From NCBI GenBank assembly GCA_947488295.1, contig CANKYU010000004.1, positions 186,001-250,000 of the forward strand: a DNA stretch of 64,000 nt, written 5' to 3'. Shown here one piece after another: positions 42,526 through 51,800 of this stretch (its first letter is position 1; every line of letters begins with the position of its first letter). This DNA comes from an uncultured Anderseniella sp. (GTDB lineage Bacteria > Pseudomonadota > Alphaproteobacteria > Rhizobiales > Aestuariivirgaceae). Below the pieces are notes generated by a model, which was given only the letters and a program-made list of their open reading frames with translations, was not told where the DNA came from and searched no databases. Made by a program: the position numbers and the translations under genes.

Positions 42526-44393
42526 TGCCCACCTCCTCTTGTCTTCGACGCACTTGCCCGCGCCCGCCTGCGCCACAGCAGGAAGAAGCCGATCACGGCG
42601 ATGAAAAACGGGACGACGGCTATGTTCGTCACCTTGACTCGGGTGCCGAGCGCGTCGATGTCGGCCCGCAAATTGCGCTGTACCTCGCGCAGGCTCCTGC
42701 GGACGGTGAACATCTCGGCACGAAACTCCTCGATGGCCTTCTGGTCCGCCTCGCTGAGGGTAACTTCTCCGTCCTTCGAGCGCGATAGCAGGTCAGTGAG
42801 TTTCTTCTGGGTCTCTTCCAGCCGCTTGTTCAGCAATTGCTCCTGCTGCCTGAACCTTGCATTGGCATCTGCACGCAATTGCGCGACACGGGTGAACGGG
42901 CGCTGCTCGACGCCACGCCCGCGCAGTCCCGCCAGCGCCTGGCCGCCGGCCATGTCCTGAATGGCATTGATCAGGAAATTGGCATTGCCGGCGCGCGGAA
43001 TGACCACCTGCCGGCCGTTCGACTGGCCCACCTCGGCCCAGAACGAGTCAAACAGCATATCAGCATCCGAAACGGCCAGTACATTCACCGGGCCTGCAGC
43101 AAGATGCTCGCCCTTGGTGGCAGCATCCTGCGGACGGCCATCCTTGAATGACGACTTCGCCTCGCCACGCAACCGCGCCGCCAGCACGCGCGGCTGGCCG
43201 TCCGGCAGAAAGGTCTGCAGCATCTGTATGGGGTTTGGATTGCGCAGCTTCTTCACCTCAATCATGGCAGATCGTGGCGAACTGGCGATCAGCGGCTGAA
43301 AGCTGGTGCCCGCCTCCTGCACCGGCGTGAGAGCACCCGCCGAAGCAAACAGCAAAGACGAAATCTGGTTGAAAATGCCGTCAGTGCGCTCAAAGCTGGT
43401 TTCCGCCATGGCCAGCCACGGAAGGTAATTTACGATAGCCGGCTGGCCCTGATTGTTGAACTGAACCTGCCGCGAATTGTCGATGTCGCCGACAACCTTG
43501 TCGGCCTCAAGCTGCATGCCCCATGCGGCCAGCAACGCTGTGAACAGCGGACTGCCCTTGAGGTTATCGCGTGCCGACGGCAGCACTTCGGAATAAGGGT
43601 CGGCAAACACGATGACCGGCTTGCCCGCCAGCGCATACTGGTCGATGGCATAAGCGGTCTTTTCATTGATTTCACCAGGCGCAACCAGCAGCAGCAGGTC
43701 TGCATCGTCGGGCACAGTGTCAAAGGTCGGCGACAGAAGATCGATATCGAAGAAGTCGCGCAACTGGCCAAGCACCGCCCAGGGCGGAATTTGCTGGCCG
43801 GTCTGCGGATTGACATTGCCGGCGATCGGCAGGCGGCTCATCAACGCGATTTTCTTTTTGCCCGCATTTGCAAGCTTGAACACCATGCGTGTCAGGTCAA
43901 GCTCCAGAAAATTCTGCCGCTCCAGTGCCAGGAACGGAATGATCTCAAGTTCATCGGTGGAGTTGGTCCCGGCCAGTCCGAAAAAAGCCGATCCGTTGCC
44001 ACCGGGCAGAGGTGCGGCCTGCAGTCCGATGGCAGAGGCTTCATCCTCTTCATCGGTGAACCGCTCTGCGTTCACCAGCGAGACCCTCAGCTTGCCTGCA
44101 GACAGATCTGCATAATGGCGCAGCATCGACAGCACACGATCATGGTGCCGGCCATAGGTCGGCACCAGCGTGCCCAGTTCAGGCGTGTAGAACAGACGGA
44201 TTGTCACCGGCTCATCCAGACCGGACAACACCGACCGCGTTGCGTCAGACAAGGTGTAGATACCGCCTGCCGTCACATCTGCCCGGTACCGGCTCAGGCC
44301 CTGCCCCGCCCACAGATTGACCCCCACCAACGCTATGGCTGCAAATACCAGTGCGGCCAGGCCAAGTGTCGATTTTGATGCGCTCTGCAACAT
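42522..44393 (-). CDS. GldG-like ABC-associated protein
   Basis: A 623-residue protein with an N-terminal membrane anchor (LGLAALVFAAIALVGVNLW), a large extracytoplasmic domain with the GldG/IFT52-like Rossmann fold (IALMSRLPIAGN; YALAGKPVIVFADPYSEVLP), a long coiled coil at about 520–600, and a C-terminal membrane helix (VVPFFIAVIGFFLLW). In Bacteroidetes GldG belongs to the gliding-motility ABC transporter; elsewhere the role is unknown. The start at 44393 is five bases from the end of the permease gene. Confidence 0.9.
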   Translation of the reverse strand: MLQSASKSTLGLAALVFAAIALVGVNLWAGQGLSRYRADVTAGGIYTLSDATRSVLSGLDEPVTIRLFYTPELGTLVPTYGRHHDRVLSMLRHYADLSAGKLRVSLVNAERFTDEEDEASAIGLQAAPLPGGNGSAFFGLAGTNSTDELEIIPFLALERQNFLELDLTRMVFKLANAGKKKIALMSRLPIAGNVNPQTGQQIPPWAVLGQLRDFFDIDLLSPTFDTVPDDADLLLLVAPGEINEKTAYAIDQYALAGKPVIVFADPYSEVLPSARDNLKGSPLFTALLAAWGMQLEADKVVGDIDNSRQVQFNNQGQPAIVNYLPWLAMAETSFERTDGIFNQISSLLFASAGALTPVQEAGTSFQPLIASSPRSAMIEVKKLRNPNPIQMLQTFLPDGQPRVLAARLRGEAKSSFKDGRPQDAATKGEHLAAGPVNVLAVSDADMLFDSFWAEVGQSNGRQVVIPRAGNANFLINAIQDMAGGQALAGLRGRGVEQRPFTRVAQLRADANARFRQQEQLLNKRLEETQKKLTDLLSRSKDGEVTLSEADQKAIEEFRAEMFTVRRSLREVQRNLRADIDALGTRVKVTNIAVVPFFIAVIGFFLLWRRRARASASKTRGGGQ

Positions 44394-44398
44394 CGCCC

Positions 44399-45133
44399 TC
44401 ACCCGGCCTTTTTGAGGTCTACTGCAACGGTCGTGGCAAATAGCCAGAACGCCGTCATGGAGATGACCCACACCACGGCCGGGACATCGATCAGGCCGCG
44501 CGTCAACCCGTCATAATGGGTCAGCACCGACAGGGATGCGATACCGGCTGCCATGGCCTCCGGCAAGACCGTGCGCACCCCATCAAGCACAATCGGGGTG
44601 CCTGACGTGACAAACACAAATCCGGCTGAAACGGCCAGAACAAATGCAATCACCTGATTGCTGGTCAGCGCCGACATGCAGCTGCCGATGGCCAGGAAGA
44701 CACCGGCCAGTGCCAGCGCACCCAAATAGCTGACGGCGATGACACCGTTGTCCGGCGAGCCCAGATAATTGACCGTCAGCCACAGCGGTATCGTGCACGC
44801 CAGGGCAACGGCCACAAAAGCAACCCCTGCCAGCCATTTGCCGATGACCGCCTGCCAGACACTGACCGGCATGGTCATCAACAGCTCGATTGTGCCGCTG
44901 CGGCGTTCTTCAGACCACAACCGCATGGAAATGGCCGGCACAAGGATCAGGAACAGCCATGGCAGATAGGTGAAATACGGCACCAGGTCAGCCACGCCGC
45001 GTTCATACAGGTTGCCGATATAGAAGGTGAACATCCCGGCCAGCATCACGAAGATGATCAGGAATACATAGGCAATCGGGGTGTTGAAGTACCCCGACAG
45101 CTCACGCTGGAAAATGGCCATGACCCTAGACAT
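44399..45133 (-). CDS. ABC-2 type permease, GldF-like
   Basis: A 244-residue membrane protein with six hydrophobic segments. RELSGYFNTPIAYVFLIIFV at the start, MRLWSEERRSGTIELLMTMP in the first cytoplasmic loop and the repeated hydrophobic blocks are the ABC-2 pattern. Two start codons are possible: 45133, which overlaps the ATPase stop, or 45121. It forms the membrane channel with the ATPase encoded just upstream. Confidence 0.92.
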   Translation of the reverse strand: MSRVMAIFQRELSGYFNTPIAYVFLIIFVMLAGMFTFYIGNLYERGVADLVPYFTYLPWLFLILVPAISMRLWSEERRSGTIELLMTMPVSVWQAVIGKWLAGVAFVAVALACTIPLWLTVNYLGSPDNGVIAVSYLGALALAGVFLAIGSCMSALTSNQVIAFVLAVSAGFVFVTSGTPIVLDGVRTVLPEAMAAGIASLSVLTHYDGLTRGLIDVPAVVWVISMTAFWLFATTVAVDLKKAG

Positions 45134-45887
45134 GCGGCTGATCTTCCGTTGCTGCAGGCACGGTGACATGCCTGAAAGCCTCTTCCAGGCTGGATGTCTT
45201 GCCCTTGCCCGGCCCCAGCTTGCGCAGTTCGGCAGCGGTACCGTCCGCGACAATGGAGCCGCGGTCTATGATCACAGCCCGCGAGCACACCGCATCAACC
45301 TCTTCGAGAATGTGTGTGGAAATCACGATGGCCCGGTCTGCCGACATATCGCGGATCAGTTGCCGAACGTGATGTTTCTGATTGGGATCAAGCCCGTCCG
45401 TGGGTTCATCCAGGATAAGCACCTTCGGTTCGTGCAGGATGGCCTGCGCCAGGCCAACACGGCGCTTGAAGCCTTTTGACATGGTTTCGATCGGTTGCTC
45501 AAGAACGCCGCCAAGCTCGGTGCGCTCGACAGCCCGCGCGATGGCATCACGGGCATCGGCACCGGAAAGATCACGCAGCCTGGCGCAGAACTTCAGGAAG
45601 GCGGCAACCGACATCTCGCCATAGGCAGGCGCGCCTTCCGGCAGATAACCAAGGTTCTGACGCGCCAGTTCCGGTTGCGCGGCAACATCCACACCACAGA
45701 TATGCGCGCTGCCGCCGTCCGGTGTCAGGAACCCTGCCGCCATTTTCATGGTGGTGGATTTGCCGGCCCCGTTCGGCCCCAGAAACCCGAGTACTTCACC
45801 CGCCGGTACTTCCAGTGAAATGCCGTTCACGGCAGTGAACGACTGAAAGCGTTTAACCAGGCTGTTGAGTTCAAGCAGTGCGGACAT
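45126..45887 (-). CDS. ABC transporter ATPase, GldA-like
   Basis: A 253-residue ABC ATPase. Walker A GPNGAGKST is at 37–45, LSG-like signature is MSKGFKRRVGLAQAILHEP, and Walker B is VLILDEPTDGLDP. The signature reads SKGF rather than LSGGQ, as in many ABC-2 exporters. It opens a four-gene overlapping operon: ATPase, permease, GldG, DUF4340. The start at 45887 (MSALLELNS) is better placed than 45911. Confidence 0.94.
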   Translation of the reverse strand: MSALLELNSLVKRFQSFTAVNGISLEVPAGEVLGFLGPNGAGKSTTMKMAAGFLTPDGGSAHICGVDVAAQPELARQNLGYLPEGAPAYGEMSVAAFLKFCARLRDLSGADARDAIARAVERTELGGVLEQPIETMSKGFKRRVGLAQAILHEPKVLILDEPTDGLDPNQKHHVRQLIRDMSADRAIVISTHILEEVDAVCSRAVIIDRGSIVADGTAAELRKLGPGKGKTSSLEEAFRHVTVPAATEDQPHV

Positions 45888-46080
45888 CCGGTCTTTCAAA
45901 AATCGAATCAACGGGCATTGTCAATCGAAGACGCCGACTATCTATTCGTCTTGCCGAGATGTTTCAACCCGCTTTTGCTTGCCTGTTTACACCTCGTGTT
46001 TCATGCTGACGTCAACTCCATTGCCCTGGCATGCCCAACAGGCACCTGACCGGACGACGATCACTGCGAGGCATCGTAAC

Positions 46081-46443
46081 ATGAGCCAGACAAAATCTCC
46101 TGCCAGCCTGGTCAAATTCACGGATCTTGAATTCACCCCTCGTGCCGAAGGGGGCGATCAGGCACAACTGGCGAATATCTGCTCCAGTGCAGACGGCAGC
46201 GAACTTGGCTGTGGCATGGCCCGCCTGCACCAGGCACGCCTGGAATGGACCGTCAAATATGATGAAGTACTTCATGTGATCGAGGGACAGGTGAGAGTTC
46301 ACACCCCTGACGGCGTTCTGACGGCAAACAGCAGGGATTCCATCTGGCTGCCATCCGGCACACCGCTTGTGTACGAAGCCGATGATGCTCTGGTGTTCTT
46401 TGCGATCCACCCGGCCAACTGGGCAGAGACCCAACCAGACTGA
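46081..46443 (+). CDS. Cupin-fold protein, EutQ-like
   Basis: A 120-residue single-cupin protein. VKYDEVLHVIEGQVRVHTPD and SIWLPSGTPLVYEADDALVFF are the two cupin motifs; the usual metal histidines are mostly replaced (Asp/Glu/His remain), so metal binding is uncertain. The sequence resembles EutQ-type cupins. The ATG at 46081 is the first good start. It precedes the FAD oxidoreductase by nine bases and likely forms an operon with it. Confidence 0.82.
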   Translation: MSQTKSPASLVKFTDLEFTPRAEGGDQAQLANICSSADGSELGCGMARLHQARLEWTVKYDEVLHVIEGQVRVHTPDGVLTANSRDSIWLPSGTPLVYEADDALVFFAIHPANWAETQPD

Positions 46444-46452
46444 GCTTGCGAC

Positions 46453-47769
46453 ATGAAAATCAACCTGCTGCCTGAAGAAGACAACACCAACGGATGGAGT
46501 GCTATCCTTGCGCCCAGACAGCATCGTCCTGCGCTGGACAAGAACATCAGAGCAGACTGGCTGGTCATCGGAGCGGGTTTTGCCGGGCTTTCCGCCGCCC
46601 GGCAACTTGCCATCAACCGGCCGGATGATCGAATTGTCGTTCTGGAGGCACACGAGGCGGCCGAAGGTGCATCAGGGCGCAACTCCGGATTTGCCATAGA
46701 CCTGCCACACAATGTCGGGTCATCGCTCGAAGAGCTTGAGGCATCGAAATGCTATATGGGCCTCGCCAGGGCAGCCATTACTCACCTTGAAGACACGGTA
46801 AAGCGGCACAGGATCGAATGTGACTGGGTGCGCAGGGGCAAATACCACGCGGCTGTAAGCCCTCGGGGAACAAGCGAGGTTCTTGAACCTTTCGCCCGCG
46901 AGCTGGAGTCCATCGGCGAGCCGCTGACCTGGGTCGGAAAAGACGAACTTGGCAGCAAGCTGGGCACAAAGCATTTTGATGCAGCCATCTACACGCCCGG
47001 GTGCGTTCTGATGAACCCTGCAGCTCTGACCCGAGGCCTTGCAGAAAGCCTGCCGGGCAATGTCGAGCTGTATGAACGTTCACCCGTAGTGGACATCGAT
47101 TATACCAACGGTGTTACGGCGCAAACCCCTGCCGGCAGTGTGTTTGCCCCGAAACTCATCATCTGCGTAAATGGTCTGGCCGATCAATTCGGTTTCTATC
47201 GCGGCCGGCTGTTGCGGTTTGCAGCCCATGCGAGCCTGACCAGGCCTCTAAGCGAAGCGGAACAGGCCGCCTATGGCGTCGAACAGGACTGGGGCCTGAC
47301 ACCTGCCAATGCATTTGCCGGTATTACCATGCGCTACACGCCCGACAGACGCATATTGATTCGACAGAACATACACTTCCAGCCATCTGTTCGTATCGCG
47401 GACTCAGCCCGTGCGAGTGTGGCGAAAGAGCACAAGAGACTGTTCGATGAACGCTTCCCCATGTTGCCGGATGTCACCATGGAGCACACCTGGACCGGCT
47501 TCATCTGCCTGTCGGAAAACGGCGCGCCGGGTTTTGGAAAGGTTGCCGGAAACGTCTGGGCTGCAACCTGCCAGAACGCAGTCGGCGTAACCAAGGGAAC
47601 AATCTCCGGCATGCTGGCCGCAGACATGGCCTGTGGCGTGGACAATCCGATGATTGCCGACATGAAAAGCCTGGGCAGCCCGTCAAAAGTCCCGCCACGC
47701 CCGTTTCTGGACGTGGGCGTGCGGGCCAAATTCGCCTGGGAACTGTTCCGCAACCGGCATGAAGCCTAG
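46453..47769 (+). CDS. FAD-dependent oxidoreductase (DAO/glycine oxidase-like)
   Basis: A 438-residue flavoprotein. The dinucleotide motif VIGAGFAGLSAAR is at 38–50, followed by VVLEAHEAAEGASGRNSGF, the classical DAO-family second FAD-binding stretch with Arg and Ser. Members oxidise amino acids or N-methylated amines, with release of H2O2 or transfer to the quinone pool. The cupin gene upstream (nine bases) suggests a joint pathway, perhaps amine degradation. Substrate cannot be told. Confidence 0.9.
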   Translation: MKINLLPEEDNTNGWSAILAPRQHRPALDKNIRADWLVIGAGFAGLSAARQLAINRPDDRIVVLEAHEAAEGASGRNSGFAIDLPHNVGSSLEELEASKCYMGLARAAITHLEDTVKRHRIECDWVRRGKYHAAVSPRGTSEVLEPFARELESIGEPLTWVGKDELGSKLGTKHFDAAIYTPGCVLMNPAALTRGLAESLPGNVELYERSPVVDIDYTNGVTAQTPAGSVFAPKLIICVNGLADQFGFYRGRLLRFAAHASLTRPLSEAEQAAYGVEQDWGLTPANAFAGITMRYTPDRRILIRQNIHFQPSVRIADSARASVAKEHKRLFDERFPMLPDVTMEHTWTGFICLSENGAPGFGKVAGNVWAATCQNAVGVTKGTISGMLAADMACGVDNPMIADMKSLGSPSKVPPRPFLDVGVRAKFAWELFRNRHEA

Positions 47770-47771
47770 GG

Positions 47772-48410
47772 TCAAGCCTCATCCTCCGGGTAAATCCACG
47801 GTTCCGCCCGCCCGGCCGCTTCCCATTCCTGCCATGCCGGCAAGGCCTTCATGGCTGCGGAATAGTCCTTGACTGCAGGGTGATCTGACAACCGGTAAAT
47901 CTCCAGCCTGTTGACCACCGGCGCGTACATGGCGTCGGCATTGCAGAAATCCCCAAACAGGAACGGTCCTCCGGACTTTTCGAGGCACTCGCTCCAGATC
48001 TGCTCAATACGGGCAATGTCAATGCGCACGCCGTCAGACACATCAAGGGCGCCGTGCTTGCGCGCCATGTTCATCGGGCACTCAGACCGCAGCGCATTGA
48101 AACCGCCCAGCATTTCCGCCGAGATGGCCCTGGCATGAGCACGCTCACTGATGTCTTCGGGCCAGAAGCCTTTTCCCGGATGAAGGTCTGCCAGATATTC
48201 CAGGATCGCCAGCGATTCCCAGACCTTCACCCCGCCATTGTCCAGCATCGGAACCTTGCCTGTCGGTGAAAAGGTCTTGAAGTCAACCCGTTCCGGGTGA
48301 TCGTCAAACCGGCGCAGCACTGCTTCAAACTCAACGTCTTTGACCTTCAGCGCGATCCACGGCCGGAAAGACCAGGACGAGTACTTCTGATTACCGATGT
48401 AAAGCTTCAT
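47772..48410 (-). CDS. Glutathione S-transferase family protein
   Basis: A 212-residue GST. The N-terminal thioredoxin-like domain has LYIGNQKYSSWSFRPWIAL with the likely catalytic Ser, then FSPTGKVPML (cis-Pro) and VWESLAILEYLADLHP; the helical C-terminal domain follows. It conjugates or uses glutathione in detoxification; substrate unknown. GAGGAG precedes the ATG. It lies just after the rpsD terminator and converges with the FAD oxidoreductase gene, whose stop is two bases away. Confidence 0.92.
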   Translation of the reverse strand: MKLYIGNQKYSSWSFRPWIALKVKDVEFEAVLRRFDDHPERVDFKTFSPTGKVPMLDNGGVKVWESLAILEYLADLHPGKGFWPEDISERAHARAISAEMLGGFNALRSECPMNMARKHGALDVSDGVRIDIARIEQIWSECLEKSGGPFLFGDFCNADAMYAPVVNRLEIYRLSDHPAVKDYSAAMKALPAWQEWEAAGRAEPWIYPEDEA

Positions 48411-48428
48411 GTGTGTTGCTCCTCAAAC

Positions 48429-48459
48429 AAAAAAAGACCCGGCAGAATGGTCTGCCGGG
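48429..48459 (-). terminator. Rho-independent terminator of rpsD
   Basis: On the minus strand CCCGGCAGA (from 48459) pairs with TCTGCCGGG, with a four-base loop, followed by a run of seven T (48429–48435). It lies 31 bases past the rpsD stop. Confidence 0.93.
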
Positions 48460-48489
48460 CCGGATCTCGATAAAGCTGAATTGCGTCGA

Positions 48490-49107
48490 TCAGCTTGAGT
48501 AGAATTCGATGACCAGGTTCGGCTCCATCATCACCGGATACGGCACGTCGGCCAGCAGCGGGATGCGCACCAGTTTGGCTGTCAGTTTCTTGTGGTCGGC
48601 ATCGATATAGTCCGGCACATCGCGCTCCGGGCTCTGGATGGCTTCAAGCACCAGACCCATTTCGCGGGATTTCTGGCGAACCTCGATGACATCGTCGATC
48701 TGAACCTTGTAACTCGGGATATTGACGCGCTTGCCGTTCACCAGCACGTGGCCGTGATTGACAAACTGGCGCGCGGCAAAAACTGTTGGAACCAGTTTGG
48801 CGCGATACACAACCGCATCCAGCCGGCGCTCGAGCAGGCCGATCAGGTTTTCAGCCGTGTTGCCCTTGATCCGAGAGGCTTCCTTGTAGGTCGCCAGGAA
48901 TTGTTTTTCAGAAATCGAGCCGTAATAGCCTTTCAGCTTCTGCTTGGCGCGCAGCTGCGTGCCAAAATCGCTGAGCTTGCCCTTGCGGCGCTGGCCATGC
49001 TGGCCGGGACCGTATTCGCGGCGATTGACCGGGGATTTCGGACGGCCCCAGATATTTTCGCCCATACGGCGGTCGAGTTTGTACTTTGAGCTTACACGAT
49101 TAGACAT
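48490..49107 (-). CDS. rpsD: 30S ribosomal protein S4
   Basis: A 205-residue S4 that nucleates 30S assembly by binding 16S r[27 protein letters not shown] and the central S4 RNA-binding domain ([39 protein letters not shown]) are the standard pattern, and the C-terminus [14 protein letters not shown] is as expected. It lacks the zinc-binding CXXC form. It is transcribed alone and ends at a strong terminator. An unusual hairpin lies just in front of its ribosome-binding site (49128–49174). Confidence 0.98.
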   Translation of the reverse strand: MSNRVSSKYKLDRRMGENIWGRPKSPVNRREYGPGQHGQRRKGKLSDFGTQLRAKQKLKGYYGSISEKQFLATYKEASRIKGNTAENLIGLLERRLDAVVYRAKLVPTVFAARQFVNHGHVLVNGKRVNIPSYKVQIDDVIEVRQKSREMGLVLEAIQSPERDVPDYIDADHKKLTAKLVRIPLLADVPYPVMMEPNLVIEFYSS

Positions 49108-49127
49108 TCTTCAATGAACTCCAGATC

Positions 49128-49174
49128 AAAAATAAAAACAGCGGCCAGTACCGGATAAAATTCCGCTGACCGCT
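49128..49174 (-). terminator. Terminator-like hairpin in the rpsD leader
   Basis: On the minus strand AGCGGTCAG (from 49174) pairs with CTGGCCGCT (one G-T wobble, ending at 49140), with an inner CGGA/TCCG stem and loop ATTTTA. It is followed by GTTTTTATTTTTG (49128–49140). The tail ends about 20 bases before the rpsD ATG, leaving no room for a promoter after it, so rpsD transcripts would have to read through. It may be an attenuator. Confidence 0.6.
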
Positions 49175-49373
49175 TCTCGGTTATGTAGCCTGTTCTCCTT
49201 CTCACCGGTCTCCCGGTCCGACAGACTGTTCCTCCTCAAAGTGTTCCCGCGTTGTTAAAAGTCGGGAAAGGCGAAACGGTCACGAACAAGCAATGCACTG
49301 GCCTTAACGGCACAGAACGAGGTGGCTTTTACGCCGGAACGCGCACCGTGTCAAACGACAGTATTGCCTCGTG

Positions 49374-49985
49374 TCACCACAGGGTTTTCTGTGCCCTGTC
49401 CCACCAGGCATCGTCGTAGGGTTTGCCGCCGACCTCGCCATTGGTAAGCGCCGCCAGCACCTGGCCCGGTGTTGGCAGGGATTTCGGATCAACCTGTGCC
49501 TCAGCACTCCACAGGTTCGACCTTACAATGGCCCGCGCGCACTGAAAATAGACGGCCTGCGTCTCGATCACGATGACCGATCGCGGTGCCTTGCCGTCGA
49601 CCGCGAACGAGGCCAGCAGGTCCGGGTCAATGCTCAGATGCGCCGCGCCGTTGACGCGCAGTGTACTGCCGGATCCCGGCACCATGAACAACAGCCCGAC
49701 ACGCGGATCGTCTACAATGTTGCGCAAACTGTCGACGCGATTATTGCCGCGCCTGTCCGGCATCATCAGCGTGCGCACGTCGTGCATGCGCACAAACCCG
49801 GCCAGATCACCGCGTGGCGAACAGTCCAGACCCTCAGGCCCTGACGTTGCCAGCGCCACAAACGGCGAGGCCTCGATGAACGCCGCATAATGCGGGGTGA
49901 TATAGTCGGTTACCTTCACCAGTGATGCCTGGGCAGGTTCGCCATAAATACCTTCCAGTTGCTCAATGGTTTCAATGCGGCTCAT
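49374..49985 (-). CDS. PPOX-family FMN-binding protein
   Basis: A 203-residue split-barrel flavoprotein of the pyridoxamine-5'-phosphate oxidase superfamily, the MSMEG_1061/DR2398-like branch. FIEASPFVALATSGPEGLDC and DRRGNNRVDSLRNIVDDPRVG are the family FMN-binding segments. It reduces or oxidises a small molecule, or binds cofactor F420 or haem, depending on the member. AAGGA is upstream. Between it and rpsD are 266 bases with no gene, containing the leader hairpin. Confidence 0.88.
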   Translation of the reverse strand: MSRIETIEQLEGIYGEPAQASLVKVTDYITPHYAAFIEASPFVALATSGPEGLDCSPRGDLAGFVRMHDVRTLMMPDRRGNNRVDSLRNIVDDPRVGLLFMVPGSGSTLRVNGAAHLSIDPDLLASFAVDGKAPRSVIVIETQAVYFQCARAIVRSNLWSAEAQVDPKSLPTPGQVLAALTNGEVGGKPYDDAWWDRAQKTLW

Positions 49986-50006
49986 CTGAAGGCATCCTTT
50001 CTCGGA

Positions 50007-50831
50007 TCAAAGAGGAATTTCGGCAATTTGCAGTTTGTCAAAACCGGCACCGGCGAACCCGGCAGGCACATGATCACCTTCCACCGGCTGTGAGGTCAAA
50101 ATGACCGTGTCGCGTTCGATGCTGATCGGTTGGACATCGGACTTTTCACTGTCTCTCAGGATCGAAGCAGTGCGCCGCGCAATGGCCGGTGCCGGGTCAA
50201 TCCATGCGACCGGCCATGGTGCGACTTCCTTCATCTCGTCCAGCAGCAGCGGATAGTGTGTGCACCCGAGCACGACAACATCGGCCTTCGCGCCACCCTT
50301 CTTGCGAAACACCGGGCTGATCTCTGCCAGAAGAGCTGCCCGGTCCACTTCCCTGCCCGCCAGTTTGTTCTCGGCAATTTCCGCCAGTCGCGGCGCCCCA
50401 TGCAGCATCACCTTGCAATGAAACGCGTAGGTATGGATCAGGGTCTTCGTATATTCACGCCTGGCTGTTCCCGGTGTTGCCAGTACGCCGATGACGCCGG
50501 TTTTCGTCTGCGCAGCGGCCGGTTTGATGGCGGGAACGGTGCCCACGAACGGCACCTGAAACTCTTCCCGCAGCACATCCAGCGCCAGGGTGCTCGCCGT
50601 GTTGCAACCAACAACCACGCAATCCGGTTTGACCAGGACGAGCAAATCACGCATGACGCGCAAAATTCGCCGCACCAGCAAAACCTCAGCCCACTTGCCA
50701 TACGGAAAAGCGGCAGTGTCTGCCGCATAGACGATATCTGCATCGGGTAACTGTGCCCGCAGCGCGTGCGCCACACTCAAACCGCCGGTGCCAGAATCAA
50801 AGACCAGGATACGGGCTTGCCGATTGCTCAT
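50007..50831 (-). CDS. murI: Glutamate racemase
   Basis: A 274-residue cofactor-independent racemase making D-glutamate for peptidoglycan. The catalytic cysteines are Cys76 (VVGCNTAST) and Cys190 (VLGCTHYPLL), and FDSGTGGLSV is near the start. Length is normal. Its ATG overlaps the upstream trmJ stop by four bases, so the pair is cotranscribed. The Arg-rich insert is normal. Confidence 0.95.
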   Translation of the reverse strand: MSNRQARILVFDSGTGGLSVAHALRAQLPDADIVYAADTAAFPYGKWAEVLLVRRILRVMRDLLVLVKPDCVVVGCNTASTLALDVLREEFQVPFVGTVPAIKPAAAQTKTGVIGVLATPGTARREYTKTLIHTYAFHCKVMLHGAPRLAEIAENKLAGREVDRAALLAEISPVFRKKGGAKADVVVLGCTHYPLLLDEMKEVAPWPVAWIDPAPAIARRTASILRDSEKSDVQPISIERDTVILTSQPVEGDHVPAGFAGAGFDKLQIAEIPL

Positions 50832-51646
50832 TCGCCGGCCTCTTTGCCGGTCTTGCGCGGGCGTAGATGGGTTCTGGTCAGGGATGCAATGACCCCTCTA
50901 AGGGTCCTGATTTCCTGCAGGGTCAGTTCGATGCGCTGGAACATGTTGCGCAGGTTGCGCATCATGCCGGGACGCATGGCCGGAGATTTGAAGAAGCCCG
51001 CTGTCTCCAGTTCAGCTTCCAGGTGATCCAGAAAGCCATGTACGTCCTGTTTGCTGGCCAGTCCTTCGTCACCCCGGATTTTCAGGCCCGACCCGGTCAT
51101 GGCCGGCAGTTCGCCGGTGCCCATGCCGAGGGTGGCGGCAACAGGCTTGTACCATTCATAACCGACCAGCAGGACAGCTTGCGCAATGTTGATTGACGCA
51201 AACTCAGGATCGACCGGGGCGGTGATGATCACGTCAGCCAGCGAGACTTCGTCATTGTTGAGGCCCCAGCGCTCGCGGCCGAACATGATCGCCACGCGCT
51301 CGCCATTGCCGATGCGCGCATGCATGTCTGCGGCGGCTTCCTCCGGCGTCATCACCTGCATGGTCATGCCGCGCGGGCGTGCCGTGGTGGCATACACCCG
51401 GTTGAACGGTTTCAGCGCCTGTTTGCAGGTGTCATGAAGGCTGGCCTGCTCAATGATCTTCACCGCACCCGACGATGCGCTGAGCGCGCGCTCATTGGGC
51501 CAGCCGTCGCGCGGCTCGACGATGTGCAGTTCACTCAGGGCGAAATTGGCCATGGCGCGCGCCGCGGTACCAATGTTCTCGCCCAATTGCGGGTTTACGA
51601 GGACCACGGCCGGCTTGCCGGAACTGTCTGTCTGTGCGCTTGTCAT
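50828..51646 (-). CDS. trmJ: TrmH-family tRNA 2'-O-methyltransferase, TrmJ-like
   Basis: A 272-residue SPOUT-fold methyltransferase. The motif PQLGENIGTAARAMANFALSE is motif 1; IMFGRERWGLNNDEVSLAD and INIAQAVLLVGYEWYK are motifs 2 and 3 of the trefoil knot. Group 1 members such as TrmJ methylate position 32 of tRNA. The C-terminal helical part (LDHLEAELETAGFF…RIELTLQEIRTLRGVI) is typical. It is upstream of, and overlaps, murI. Confidence 0.9.
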   Translation of the reverse strand: MTSAQTDSSGKPAVVLVNPQLGENIGTAARAMANFALSELHIVEPRDGWPNERALSASSGAVKIIEQASLHDTCKQALKPFNRVYATTARPRGMTMQVMTPEEAAADMHARIGNGERVAIMFGRERWGLNNDEVSLADVIITAPVDPEFASINIAQAVLLVGYEWYKPVAATLGMGTGELPAMTGSGLKIRGDEGLASKQDVHGFLDHLEAELETAGFFKSPAMRPGMMRNLRNMFQRIELTLQEIRTLRGVIASLTRTHLRPRKTGKEAGE

Positions 51647-51800
51647 TGTGCGCTATGCGATACACCAGAGCCTGAAAAATACAAGTCTCAATGAAAACTC
51701 ACCGTTTGCGGGTCTCCTGCGCACCTCATTTACCCGGCTTTCACCAATCATGGTGGATAATCGCCTCGACAACCGCCTAATTTGGGAATGGCGAACTGAC

